From contig CBDCMH010000001.1 of assembly GCA_965218935.1 (NCBI GenBank), forward strand, positions 496,001 to 560,000: DNA of 64,000 bases, read 5' to 3'. Made by a program: the position numbers and the translations under genes. Below, one piece after another: positions 8,584-17,156 of this stretch. Each line of letters opens with the position of its first letter. Positions within the stretch are counted from its first letter, which is position 1. The notes below the pieces were generated by a model. The model saw only the letters and a program-made list of their open reading frames with translations, made no database searches and had not been told where the DNA came from. Source of the DNA: JADFOI01 sp965218935. Its GTDB lineage: Bacteria; Acidobacteriota; UBA6911; RPQK01; JADFOI01.

Positions 8584-8625
8584 GATATAATGAAGATGCA
8601 GCGGCGTGTGACGCAGGGGTTAATC

Positions 8626-10251
8626 GTGACGACTAAGACGTTGGATGAGTGTCAATCCTGGGAAGAGGTCCTGGATCTGATCAGGAGGTCTGAGCAGGAG
8701 ATCCAGTTGGGTGGTGGTGAGCAAGCCGTCGAAAGGCAGCACAAAAAGGGTCGCCTGACAGCTCGCGAGCGCATTGAAAAGCTCATCGATCCCGGGAGTA
8801 CCTTCTTTGAGCTGGGGTTGTTTGCGGCCTTTGAGATGTATGAAGAGTGGGGCGGCGCTTCTGCTGCCGGTGTCATCATCGGCATTGGAAAAGTTCAAAA
8901 CCGGCATTTCATGATCGTTGCCAACGATGCTACCGTCAAGGCGGGTGCCTTCTTTCCCACCACGGTCAAAAAGGTCCTGCGGGCTCAGCGTATCTCGCTG
9001 GACAATCGTCTTCCCCTGATTTATCTGGTCGATTCTTCCGGCGTGTTCTTGCCCCTGCAGGATGAGATCTTTCCGGATGAGGACGATTTTGGCCGAATCT
9101 TTCGTCACAATGCTCGCATCTCGGCCCAGGGAATTCCCCAGATCGCGGCTATCATGGGACCTTGCGTGGCGGGTGGAGCTTATCTTCCCGTCATGTGCGA
9201 CAAGATCTTAATGACCGAAGGCAGTGGTCTTTACATCGCCGGACCGTCTTTGGTGAAAGCGGCCATTGGTCAGGACCTGGACAGCGAGGATTTGGGAGGG
9301 GCGAAACTTCATTCTGGACTGAGCGGGACCATCGATTTTCGGGAGAAAACAGACAACAGCTGTCTCAATCGTATTGGCCGCCTTGTGGGGACACTGTCAG
9401 AACCTCTCCAGGCTCCCTTTCAACGAGTGGAGGCCAAACCTTCTGGCCGTTCTCCAGAAGAAATTTACAATCTCATGCCTCTGGATCCCAGCCAGGAATA
9501 CGACTTGCTCAAAATCTTTCAGTGCATCTTCGACAACGGTGAGTTCACGGAATATAAGGCGGAGTACGGGAAGACCCTTATCTGCGGATATGCCCGCCTG
9601 GCGGGATGGTCCGTAGGGGTGGTTGCCAATCGTAAACAACACATCAAGAGGCCGGATGGGCCGTTTGAGGTGGGAGGAGTAATCTACAGGGAAAGTGCCG
9701 ATAAAGCGGCGCGTTTTGTGATGGATTGCAACCAGGCCCGTACGCCACTGCTCTTCTTCCAGGACGTGAGCGGCTTCATGGTGGGCAGGGAGGCCGAGAT
9801 TTCCGGGATCATCAAGTCGGGGGCCAAGCTCGTCAATGTGGTGGCGAACAGCGTGGTACCCAAGATCACGGTGATTATGGGGGGGAGTTATGGGGCGGGC
9901 AACTACGCTCTTTGCGGCAAGGCTTACGACCCTCGTTTTATTTTTGCTTGGCCGACTTGCCGCTATGCTGTGATGGGCGGTGAGCAGGCGGCCAAGACCC
10001 TACTCGATTTGAAGGTGCGTCAGTTGGAAAAGAAAGGCCAAAAGATCACTGAGGAAACCCGACAGCAACTGCTCGAGAGCACCCAGGCAACCTATGATCA
10101 TCAACTCGACCCCCGTTATGGGGCCGCCCGGCTGTGGGTGGACAGGATCATCCAGCCCCACCAGACTCGGGAGGCTTTAGAGCTGAGTTTGGAAGTTGCA
10201 GCCCTCAACCCGCACATCCCGGAATTCAAAACGGGTGTGCTCCAGGTATAG
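8626..10251 (+). CDS. Acyl-CoA carboxylase carboxyltransferase subunit (methylcrotonyl-CoA type)
   Basis: 541 residues from GTG 8626, which has AGGGG five bases upstream; in-frame ATGs at 8590 and 8596 and an 8506 frame run back into the repeat. Both crotonase-fold halves are present: GLFAAFEMYEEWGGASAAGV, IVANDATVKAGAFFP, LIYLVDSSGVFLP, MGPCVAGGAYLPVM and, at the C-terminus, KIIMGGSYGAGNYA-like KITVIMGGSYGAGNY. Closest in motif to MccB/LiuB of leucine breakdown; propionyl-CoA carboxylase is the alternative. The biotin-carrying subunit is not in the window. Transcribed together with the enoyl-CoA hydratase 12 bases downstream. Confidence 0.88.
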   Translation: MTTKTLDECQSWEEVLDLIRRSEQEIQLGGGEQAVERQHKKGRLTARERIEKLIDPGSTFFELGLFAAFEMYEEWGGASAAGVIIGIGKVQNRHFMIVANDATVKAGAFFPTTVKKVLRAQRISLDNRLPLIYLVDSSGVFLPLQDEIFPDEDDFGRIFRHNARISAQGIPQIAAIMGPCVAGGAYLPVMCDKILMTEGSGLYIAGPSLVKAAIGQDLDSEDLGGAKLHSGLSGTIDFREKTDNSCLNRIGRLVGTLSEPLQAPFQRVEAKPSGRSPEEIYNLMPLDPSQEYDLLKIFQCIFDNGEFTEYKAEYGKTLICGYARLAGWSVGVVANRKQHIKRPDGPFEVGGVIYRESADKAARFVMDCNQARTPLLFFQDVSGFMVGREAEISGIIKSGAKLVNVVANSVVPKITVIMGGSYGAGNYALCGKAYDPRFIFAWPTCRYAVMGGEQAAKTLLDLKVRQLEKKGQKITEETRQQLLESTQATYDHQLDPRYGAARLWVDRIIQPHQTREALELSLEVAALNPHIPEFKTGVLQV

Positions 10252-10263
10252 AGAGAAAGGATT

Positions 10264-11043
10264 ATGGATCAGGTTAAACTGGACTTCGATCCTCCCGCAG
10301 TTTTGATTACCCTCAATCGCCCCCAAGTGCGCAATGCCCTCTCTCCGGACCTGGTGACCGAGTTTCACACTGCCTTGGATCGAGTGGAAGCACGCGACGA
10401 TGTGGCTGCCCTCATTGTCACGGGAGAAGGGAAGGCTTTTTGTGGAGGGGCCGATCTCACAGTTCTTCGAGAAATGACGGCTCAGTCAGTGGAAGAAGCT
10501 CGCCAGGACTCGCAAGGGATGATGAATTTGTTCCGCAGAATCTACGAGTTTCCCAAGCCGGTAATCGCTGCCGTGAATGGACCGGCTATGGCGGGAGGCT
10601 GTGGATTGGCAAGCGTCTGCGATATCGTTTTGGCAGCCGAAGATGCCGTTTTCGGATACCCGGAAGTCAGGGTGGGCTTTGTACCTGCTTTGGCTGCTGT
10701 TTTCCTGGTGCGGATTTGCGGGGAGAAAAAGGCCCGGGAGTTGTTGTTGACTGGCCGCGTTTTTTCGGCTCAAGAGGCTCAGGAGATGGGTTTGGCCAAT
10801 CATGTCGTGGCCAAGGATTCCCTGCTGGAGAAGGCCCGAGAGCTGGCCCGGGAGATTTCCCAAAATAGCCCCACTGCTGTCCGGTTGACCAAGGAGTTAA
10901 TGAAAGATCTCCAAGGCTTGAGCCTGGACAAGGGATTAATGGCGGCTCTCCACCTGAACACCTTAGTTCGGACCACCGAGGATTTCAAAGAAGGAGTTTC
11001 CAGTTTCCTGGAGAAAAGACGGGCGAAATGGAAGCGAAGATAA
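10264..11043 (+). CDS. Enoyl-CoA hydratase / isomerase (possibly methylglutaconyl-CoA hydratase)
   Basis: 259 residues, standard crotonase fold. GKAFCGGADL (about 59-68) and MAGGCGLA (about 107-114) form the acyl-CoA and oxyanion pocket, and FGYPEVRVGFVPA carries the downstream catalytic glutamate. GAGAAAGG precedes the ATG at a suitable distance. Pairing with a methylcrotonyl-type carboxyltransferase suggests hydration of methylglutaconyl-CoA in leucine breakdown (LiuC); a general beta-oxidation role cannot be excluded. Reducing equivalents from such pathways reach quinone through ETF-QO at 42668-44350. Confidence 0.88.
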   Translation: MDQVKLDFDPPAVLITLNRPQVRNALSPDLVTEFHTALDRVEARDDVAALIVTGEGKAFCGGADLTVLREMTAQSVEEARQDSQGMMNLFRRIYEFPKPVIAAVNGPAMAGGCGLASVCDIVLAAEDAVFGYPEVRVGFVPALAAVFLVRICGEKKARELLLTGRVFSAQEAQEMGLANHVVAKDSLLEKARELAREISQNSPTAVRLTKELMKDLQGLSLDKGLMAALHLNTLVRTTEDFKEGVSSFLEKRRAKWKRR

Positions 11044-11117
11044 AATGTCGGAAGGATTTGCTATCGTACCCGAGATACTTCCAGGATGTCCCGCCATCAG
11101 TCCTGGAAAGTAACGGA

Positions 11118-11181
11118 GAGAAGGGCGTTGTGAGTACTGTCCAGCCTCTCTGAAGTAGTCCAGAGCGCCCTTCTCGTTTTT
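11118..11181 (+). terminator. Probable terminator after the hydratase gene
   Basis: GAGAAGGGCG (11118-11127) pairs with CGCCCTTCTC (11166-11175) and is followed by GTTTTTCTC. The loop is about 38 bases. A smaller inverted pair, TTCCAGGA/TCCTGGAA (about 11092-11111), lies just upstream. The 475-base gap 11044-11518 otherwise holds only the family A copy described next. Confidence 0.5.
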
Positions 11182-11306
11182 CTCCTGCCGTCCCAGTACA
11201 AATTCATCTCAAGAAGCAGTCAGAGCCGTGGGCTAAGTGCCTCTTCGGCCCACGGGCCAGGCCCAAGTGGACAAGAGCAGCCTAGTTGATAAAATAGGCG
11301 CTCCCG

Positions 11307-11504
11307 TAGCCCGGATTATTCATAGGCTGTGGTCGCGAAGCGGCGGGAGCGCCGGCGGGACAAGGCATCGCGACCGAGACCCCCGCAGGCGTACTCGTGC
11401 AGTACGCCGAGGCGGTCGAGGGAGGGGGCACCCGCTTTGCGGGTCACGCAGTCCGGACGGATGATCCCGGCGTTGGAGCAGGTAGTTTATGAATAGTTCG
11501 GGCT
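11307..11504. mobile_element. family A MITE-like element, copy 2
   Basis: A 198 bp element with inverted ends TAGCCCGGATTATTCATAGG and, at the right, ATGAATAGTTCGGGCTA. The interior shares the CCCCCGCAGGCGTACT, GCAGTACGCCGAGG and GGGGGCACCCGC blocks with copies 1 and 3 but is more diverged. TA borders it on both sides, as in copy 3. It ends 14 bases before the ctaA ATG, leaving GGGAGG as the ribosome site. Confidence 0.78.
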
Positions 11505-11518
11505 AGGGAGGATCATAA

Positions 11519-12472
11519 ATGGACAGCCGATATCACCAAGGTCTGCATTACTTTGCGCTGGTTACTGCCGGTGCGACTTTTCTGTTGGTGATTGCAGGGG
11601 CTTTGGTCACCAGCAATGATGCGGGCCTGTCTGTGCCGGACTGGCCACTTTCTCACGGACAATGGATGCCCGAAATGGTGGGCGGCGTCTTTTACGAACA
11701 TGGGCATCGGATGGTGGCTACTACTGTCGGTCTTTTAACCATCGTCCTCAATATCTTTCTTTGGAAAGTCCCCTCCTACCCATGGGTGCGGGCTCTGGGT
11801 CTGATTGCGTTGGCGGCGGTGATCACTCAGGGAGTCCTGGGGGGAGTGACGGTTCTTTTCTTTCTTCCTACTCCCATCTCCGTTCTGCATGCCTCCATTG
11901 CTCCCCTGTTTTTCTGTATGGTCATCACGCTTTCTGTGGTCACCTCACCCAATTGGGTTCATTTGTCCCGCTTCCTTAGGGACGGATGGCGCAAGGTTGT
12001 AGGGGGCACTGACCGGGAGCTGAAGCTGGCCATCTTGACGACCATGGCTCTCTACTTCCAGCATGTCCTGGGCGCCACCGTGCGCCATTCAGGTACGGTC
12101 AACGGCACCAAGGCAGCGGTGCTGGTGGCGTGGGCTCTGCTGGCCCATTTGGTGGGAGCCCTTGCGGTGACGGGTTTGATCCTTTGTGTGGCGCGAGTCT
12201 TCATCGAACGAGTCCACGATCGGGGAATCCTTCGACTGGTGTACCTGCAGCTCAGCTTGCTTTTTGCCCAACTGTTGCTGGGATGGGGAGCTTATCTCGT
12301 TCGAGTCGATCCGGCCAACCAGGTGCAGCCGACCGTATCGAGAATATGGATCACCACCTCCCATCTCACCATCGGCGTGCTTCTTTTGGCCACTAGTCTC
12401 GTGGTGTGCCTAAAACTGATGAGAGACCGGGAGTCCGTTCCTGAGCCCACTTTGGCTGGATCAATCTCATGA
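11519..12472 (+). CDS. ctaA: Heme A synthase (CtaA/COX15)
   Basis: 317 residues, predicted eight transmembrane helices. Conserved features are SNDAGLSVPDWP, the FYEHGHRMVA heme-ligand histidines (about 59-66), LHAS, and a second-half VLGATVRHSG and TTSHLTIG with histidines. It oxidises the C8 methyl of heme O to the formyl group of heme A for aa3-type oxidases. Overlaps ctaB by four bases (ATGA at 12469), so the two are translationally coupled. Start chosen because GGAGG lies upstream. Confidence 0.93.
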   Translation: MDSRYHQGLHYFALVTAGATFLLVIAGALVTSNDAGLSVPDWPLSHGQWMPEMVGGVFYEHGHRMVATTVGLLTIVLNIFLWKVPSYPWVRALGLIALAAVITQGVLGGVTVLFFLPTPISVLHASIAPLFFCMVITLSVVTSPNWVHLSRFLRDGWRKVVGGTDRELKLAILTTMALYFQHVLGATVRHSGTVNGTKAAVLVAWALLAHLVGALAVTGLILCVARVFIERVHDRGILRLVYLQLSLLFAQLLLGWGAYLVRVDPANQVQPTVSRIWITTSHLTIGVLLLATSLVVCLKLMRDRESVPEPTLAGSIS

Positions 12473-13362
12473 AAATGGAATCCACTGCTGCGGAGAGTCC
12501 TTTTGTGTGGAAGCTTGCTGCATTTTTTGAGCTGACCAGGCCACGGGTCACTCGTTCAGTGGTCTTGACGTCGGCAGCGGGCTTTTATCTGGCTTCTTCG
12601 GGCAAGTTCGATTTTTTGCTCTTGATTCACACGTTAGTCGGAACGGCTTTTTTAAGCGGCGGTGCGGCGGCACTCAATCAGTTCATCGAGCGTGAAGCGG
12701 ATGGCAAGATGAACCGAACCTCTATGCGTCCTTTGCCCTCGGGTCGAATCAGTGAGAATGACTCTGTCATAGCGGGCGGTCTTCTGATCGTCGTCGGAAG
12801 CCTCTACTTGGCTTTTCTGACCAATATTTTGGCCGCCTTTTTGGGATGTTTCGCCTCAGTTGTTTACCTGTTTGTGTACACTCCTTTGAAGATGAAGACT
12901 CCGATTTGCACGACCATCGGTGCAGTTCCAGGAGCTATTCCCCCTTTGATCGGTTGGGCAGCTGCAAGTGGCCAATTGGATGGGAATGCCTTTCTGCTCT
13001 TTGCCATCCTCTTTGCCTGGCAGTTTCCCCATTTCTTGGCCATTTCCTGGGTTTACAAAGAGGACTACAAGCGGGCTGGATTCGCCATGTTGTCTTCCTT
13101 TGATCCGGACGGTAGAAGGACGGGCCGGCGCATCCTCATCTTCACGGTGATCTTGCTTGGATTGAGTGTCGTCCCGGTGACCTCGGGTTTGACGGGAATG
13201 ATCTACCTTGTGGGGGCTCTTGTGCTGGGTTCCGTATTGCTGTGGTTTGGATTTGGGGCGGCCCTGGCTCGAACAAAGACCGCTGCTCGCCATGTCCTGC
13301 TGACTTCGGTGGTCTACCTTCCTCTCCTTCTGATGCTCATGGTCATTGACAAGAATGGCTGA
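12469..13362 (+). CDS. ctaB: Protoheme IX farnesyltransferase (heme O synthase)
   Basis: 297 residues, UbiA prenyltransferase fold. The N-terminal ELTRPRVTRSVVLTS and the Asp-rich binding site (LNQFIEREADGKMNRT then SMRPLPSG, about 75-96) are CtaB-specific, and the second Asp-containing loop is SWVYKEDYKRAGFAML. It adds the hydroxyethylfarnesyl tail to heme B, giving the substrate of CtaA. Its stop overlaps the start region of the following ABC ATPase gene. Confidence 0.94.
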   Translation: MKMESTAAESPFVWKLAAFFELTRPRVTRSVVLTSAAGFYLASSGKFDFLLLIHTLVGTAFLSGGAAALNQFIEREADGKMNRTSMRPLPSGRISENDSVIAGGLLIVVGSLYLAFLTNILAAFLGCFASVVYLFVYTPLKMKTPICTTIGAVPGAIPPLIGWAAASGQLDGNAFLLFAILFAWQFPHFLAISWVYKEDYKRAGFAMLSSFDPDGRRTGRRILIFTVILLGLSVVPVTSGLTGMIYLVGALVLGSVLLWFGFGAALARTKTAARHVLLTSVVYLPLLLMLMVIDKNG

Positions 13363-14332
13363 ATTGCGTCGTTCGCCCTTGTCTCCCTCGGCAGCTGACT
13401 CTCAGCCCACAGCGGTTGTTCAGGTAGCGAATGTGAGCTTCCGCTATGGGCAGCACGAGGCACTGAAAGACGTCACCCTTTCCGTTGAAAGGAACCAGAT
13501 CTTCGGGCTTTTGGGGCCCAATGGTGGGGGCAAGACGACCCTGCTTCGCATCCTTTGCACGCTTCTCGTTCCTCAACAGGGAAAAGCGAGCGTGGTGGGG
13601 GTGGATGTGAAGGCAGATCCCCATAAGGTCCGTCGCCTGATTGGGGTTGTCTTTCAATCCAATAGCCTGGACCTGGAATTGAGCAGCCAGGAAAACCTCC
13701 TCCATCAGGGCCGTCTCTATGGACTCCGGGGGGGGGAGTTGAAGGAGCGTGTGAGGCATTTGTTGATCCGTTTCGGATTGGAGCAGCGGAGCAAAGATCG
13801 GGTCCGGACGCTTTCCGGCGGTCTGAGCCGCCGTGTGGAGTTGGCGAAGAGCCTCCTCCATCGGCCTCAGATTCTGATGCTGGATGAACCTACTCAGGGG
13901 TTGGATCCAGGAGCCCGGCTCGACTTTTGGAGATACTTGAGGATTCTGCGTGATGAAGAGGGAAACACCATTCTCTTCACCACTCACCTGATGGAGGAAA
14001 CCGAGCAATGTGATCACCTGGTGATTCTAAGCAAAGGCGAGGTGGTGGCCAGTGGTAGCCCGGAAGCCCTGAAAGAAAAAGTGGGTGGGGATGTGATTGT
14101 GATACGCACTCCCGACCCGGAATGTCTCGGTGATTTGATCCGGGAGCGGTTCTCCTGTGAGACCAAAGTGGTCGATGGGACGGTTCGGGTGGAACGCCAT
14201 CGTGGGTTTGAACTGGCGGCGAAACTCATGGAAAGCTATTCCGACCAGATTGAAGCGGTCACGGTGGGGAAACCGACTCTGGAAGATGTTTTTGTTCACG
14301 AAACCGGGCATCGTTTTGAGGAGGGCAGTTAG
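13355..14332 (+). CDS. ABC transporter ATP-binding protein (CcmA/ABC-2 type), oxidase-assembly operon
   Basis: About 325 residues from ATG 13355 (a TTG at 13346 is in frame). Walker A GPNGGGKT (54-61), signature LSGGLSRRVELAKSL, Walker B ILMLDEPTQGLD, and TTHLMEE switch region are present; a C-terminal 100-residue extension is typical of ABC-2 exporters. No permease follows here. A matching ABC-2 permease with a CtaM-like gene lies at 35948-37149, and the two halves together match a ctaA-ctaB-ABC-ABC-DUF420 order. Substrate unknown; context suggests a role in cytochrome oxidase maturation. Confidence 0.88.
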   Translation: MAELRRSPLSPSAADSQPTAVVQVANVSFRYGQHEALKDVTLSVERNQIFGLLGPNGGGKTTLLRILCTLLVPQQGKASVVGVDVKADPHKVRRLIGVVFQSNSLDLELSSQENLLHQGRLYGLRGGELKERVRHLLIRFGLEQRSKDRVRTLSGGLSRRVELAKSLLHRPQILMLDEPTQGLDPGARLDFWRYLRILRDEEGNTILFTTHLMEETEQCDHLVILSKGEVVASGSPEALKEKVGGDVIVIRTPDPECLGDLIRERFSCETKVVDGTVRVERHRGFELAAKLMESYSDQIEAVTVGKPTLEDVFVHETGHRFEEGS

Positions 14333-14541
14333 GTGACACGCACGTAGTTCCCGAAATTGTCCCCATAAATCAAGGAGTTAAGAGGAGTCTGGCACCGAAT
14401 TAAGCTAGGAAGGGAAAGCCGAAAATGCAGGACTTTGGGCTTTAGGGGTTCAAGACCTGCCGGAGTCAGTGCCATTCGGTACCAGACTCCTCTCAACTTG
14501 TTGATTGACAGGAGTCCTTTTGCTAATTACGAGCGTGTCAC
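14333..14541. repeat. family C large palindrome
   Basis: 209 bp with outer arms GTGACACGCACGTAG and CTAATTACGAGCGTGTCAC, and 33-base inner arms: AATCAAGGAGTTAAGAGGAG… (about 14368-14400) against …CTCCTCTCAACTTGTTGATT at about 14476-14508, differing at only a few positions. It begins directly after the ABC ATPase TAG. To its right the word CACCGATTCTC occurs three times (14540-14576). A partial copy lies at 35842-35910. Confidence 0.78.
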
Positions 14542-14577
14542 CGATTCTCACCTGTCACCGATTCTCACCGATTCTCG

Positions 14578-15057
14578 CTACGGCTGGATCCGAACGTAGG
14601 CACCACGGTAGAAAAGGAGAGGCTTTTTGTCAGGCTGGAGGATTTCCGCCCCTTTGACTTCACCCAAGACAAGGATGTGGTCCCCTCCCGGGTAGAGGGT
14701 AGTGATCTCACATTCCATTCTGGCCAGGACGCCTTCCAGCAGGGGAACTCCGGTCTTACCCGTCACGTAGGGACCGGCGGAACGATCCGTTCCGGCTCGG
14801 GAAAAATGATCGGATAGATCCGACTGATCCTCTGCCAGAATGTTCACCCCGAATTTTCCACTCTCCTTGAAGGAGGTGAGTCCACTCAACTGATTATCCA
14901 GGCAGACCACAACCAGCAGTGGATCCATAGAGACGGAAGTGAAAGAGTTTACGGTCAGGCCATAAGGGGTGCCCTCGTTGTTTGCGGTCGTGACAATGGT
15001 TACACCGGTTGCGAACTGGCCCATCACCTTTCGAAGCTCTTCCGGAGTCACAGTCAT
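14578..15057 (-). CDS. Flavin reductase-domain protein (HpaC-like)
   Basis: 159 residues. VMGQFATGVTIVTT, GLTVNSFTSVSMDPLLVVVCL and GGDHILVLGEV are the flavin-reductase-like split-barrel motifs. Such enzymes reduce free FMN or FAD with NAD(P)H for a monooxygenase partner. The gene overlaps the hemL stop by four bases and is the last of hemQ-hemL-flavin reductase, so a link to heme synthesis is possible, but this is inference from position only. Confidence 0.82.
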   Translation of the reverse strand: MTVTPEELRKVMGQFATGVTIVTTANNEGTPYGLTVNSFTSVSMDPLLVVVCLDNQLSGLTSFKESGKFGVNILAEDQSDLSDHFSRAGTDRSAGPYVTGKTGVPLLEGVLARMECEITTLYPGGDHILVLGEVKGAEILQPDKKPLLFYRGAYVRIQP

Positions 15058-16340
15058 CGACAGGCTTCCTCCAGGGCAGGGGTAAAGGCCTCGAGTGTGC
15101 GGTCCATATGAGACTCGTCGTGAACGGCGCTGACAAACCAGGATTCCAGTGCTGAAGGAGGCAAGTAGACTCCTCGACGAAGCAGGGCATGAAACAGACG
15201 TCCGTATAAGATACGATCAGTGGAGAACGCGGTCTGCGAATCGTTCACAGGCTGCTCACCAAAAAAGAGGCTCAGCATCGAGCCCACCCGGTTTACCTGT
15301 CCGGCCACGCCGCAATGATCCACGGCCTCCAGGACGCCCTGTTCCAGAACCGCGCTTTTTCTCTCCAGTTCAGAATAGAGATCCGAGGTCAGTTTCTCCA
15401 CTGTTGCCCGCCCAGCTGCCATGGCAACAGGGTTGCCTGAGAGAGTTCCCGCCTGGTAGACAGGACCCAGAGGTGCCACCTGTTCCATCAACTCTCGACG
15501 GCCTCCGTAGGCTCCTACCGGCAGGCCACCACCGATGATTTTCCCAAGACAGACCAGATCGGGTTGGACATCGTACAAACCAGCTGCCCCGCTTGGACCT
15601 ACCCGGAAACCGGTCATGACTTCGTCTAGGATCAGAAGAGACCCGTGGCGTTGAGTCACCTCACGCAGTCCCGTCAGAAAGCCCTCGGCGGGAGGAACCA
15701 CCCCCATGTTGCCGGCCACCGGTTCGACGATAACTGCGGCGATGTCCTTGCCGTCTTTCTGGAACAATTCCTCAACATCATCCAGGTGGTTAAACGGAAC
15801 GACCATCGTGTCCCGGGCCATTTCCTCGGGGACACCCGAGCTATCGGGCAGCCCAAAGGTGGCGAGGCCTGAGCCCGCCTTGACCAGCAGATAATCGACG
15901 TGCCCGTGATAGTTGCCCTCAAATTTCACAATCTTATTGCGCCCCGTGGCGGCACGGGACAAGCGAACGGCGCTCATCCCGGCTTCGGTTCCTGAGTTGA
16001 CGAAGCGGAGCATCTCAATCCAGGGCATGGCCTGGGTAATGGCTTCAGCGAGAAGGAGCTCTCCCTCGTGGGGAGCACCGTAACTCATTCCCCTACCGAC
16101 CGCTTTCTCTACCGCCCGGACCACGTCAGGGTGACAGTGGCCGAGGATGAGCGGACCCCATGAGCCGACGTAGTCGATGTAGGAATTCCCGTCGACATCG
16201 GTCAGGATCGGTCCCTCTGCCTGGGCGATCCAGACAGGATCTCCTCCTACGGCTTGAAAGGCCCGCACCGGGCTGTTCACGCCCGCAGGCATCAGTCTCC
16301 GGGCTCGCTCCATCAACTTTCTGGATCGGCTCAATTGCAT
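15054..16340 (-). CDS. hemL: Glutamate-1-semialdehyde 2,1-aminomutase
   Basis: 428 residues, class III PLP aminotransferase fold. LMPAGVNSPVRAF at the N-terminus, GTEAGMSAVRLSRAATGR, ILDEVMTGFRVGPSGA and LGKIIGGGLPVGAYGG (PLP lysine) identify HemL. It makes 5-aminolevulinate from glutamate-1-semialdehyde, the C5 entry to tetrapyrroles. The gene starts six bases after the hemQ stop. hemQ, hemL and the flavin reductase gene form a minus-strand operon. Confidence 0.94.
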   Translation of the reverse strand: MQLSRSRKLMERARRLMPAGVNSPVRAFQAVGGDPVWIAQAEGPILTDVDGNSYIDYVGSWGPLILGHCHPDVVRAVEKAVGRGMSYGAPHEGELLLAEAITQAMPWIEMLRFVNSGTEAGMSAVRLSRAATGRNKIVKFEGNYHGHVDYLLVKAGSGLATFGLPDSSGVPEEMARDTMVVPFNHLDDVEELFQKDGKDIAAVIVEPVAGNMGVVPPAEGFLTGLREVTQRHGSLLILDEVMTGFRVGPSGAAGLYDVQPDLVCLGKIIGGGLPVGAYGGRRELMEQVAPLGPVYQAGTLSGNPVAMAAGRATVEKLTSDLYSELERKSAVLEQGVLEAVDHCGVAGQVNRVGSMLSLFFGEQPVNDSQTAFSTDRILYGRLFHALLRRGVYLPPSALESWFVSAVHDESHMDRTLEAFTPALEEACR

Positions 16341-16346
16341 AAGCAG

Positions 16347-17039
16347 TCATGCCCAACTGGACAAGATCTCGTCCTGTGCTCGGTAGATGGCCGTATAGAT
16401 GGGGGTATCTCGCAACGTATATTTTCTGCCTTCTGTACTGCGGAGTACGGTGACCAGCTCAGAGAAGTGAGCCAGATCGTCCGTTTCGTAAACGACCACG
16501 AATTCCTGATCCTGAAGGCCGGTTGAATAGAGAAGAAGCTGGGAGATTTCAGGATATTGGCGACCCACTTTAATGTGCTCGTTCATCATTTGCTGTCGAG
16601 TCTCCCTGCTCATCAAATACCATTCGGCGGTCTTGATAAAGGGATAAACGACAAGATAGGGTCTGCGATCGGCCACAAACGGATCCAGTTCCTGAGAGGA
16701 CTTTCCCGTCGAGTAGACGGAGGGCCGCGTGAATCCCCACAGGGTGTTCAGTGGCTTAAGATACGGTCTCCAGGAGGCGGTCGTGGACGAGAATTGGGTG
16801 AAGAAGCTGGCTGTTTTCTGAGGATCATCCACTTGAACAGCGCTCCAGATCATCAGGTCGCCTTCAGATCGGGTGGGAAAGATATGATAGAGGTAAACGT
16901 GTTCGGCGAGTTGGGGAATCTGTTTGCTGAGCTGTTTGAGGAAGGCTTGCTGCTGCTTGGACGGTTGCTGCCAAAAGAAATCCGTGAAGCTGAACATGGT
17001 GTAGTGGTTCAGTTGCCTGCTCGATGTTGCTTTGCTCAT
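16347..17039 (-). CDS. hemQ: Coproheme decarboxylase / chlorite-dismutase-like HemQ
   Basis: 230 residues, chlorite dismutase-like fold. VVYPFIKTAEWYLMS holds the catalytic-type Tyr132 and MMNEHIKVGRQYP the proximal heme histidine (His155), the HemQ hallmarks. It decarboxylates coproheme to heme b in the coproporphyrin-dependent route. Co-transcribed with hemL. The ferrochelatase gene at 20153-21088 would supply coproheme. Upstream, toward the divergent peptidase gene, only a solo family B end is seen. Confidence 0.88.
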   Translation of the reverse strand: MSKATSSRQLNHYTMFSFTDFFWQQPSKQQQAFLKQLSKQIPQLAEHVYLYHIFPTRSEGDLMIWSAVQVDDPQKTASFFTQFSSTTASWRPYLKPLNTLWGFTRPSVYSTGKSSQELDPFVADRRPYLVVYPFIKTAEWYLMSRETRQQMMNEHIKVGRQYPEISQLLLYSTGLQDQEFVVVYETDDLAHFSELVTVLRSTEGRKYTLRDTPIYTAIYRAQDEILSSWA

Positions 17040-17131
17040 GAGTCGTCGTTGTCCTCCTGCTCGATGGGGGACGATATCATAGTGTCGCGGGCGATTGAAG
17101 ATATTTGGACCAGGCAGTTCTTGAATTTAAT

Positions 17132-17145
17132 GGGACGAGACACTA
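17132..17145. repeat. solo family B end
   Basis: GGGACGAGACACTA matches the terminal sequence of the family B element (5290-5301). It lies 12 bases before the ATG of the M28 peptidase, between divergent hemQ and that gene. No second end is present. Confidence 0.65.
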
Positions 17146-17156
17146 GGGTTAGGTAA

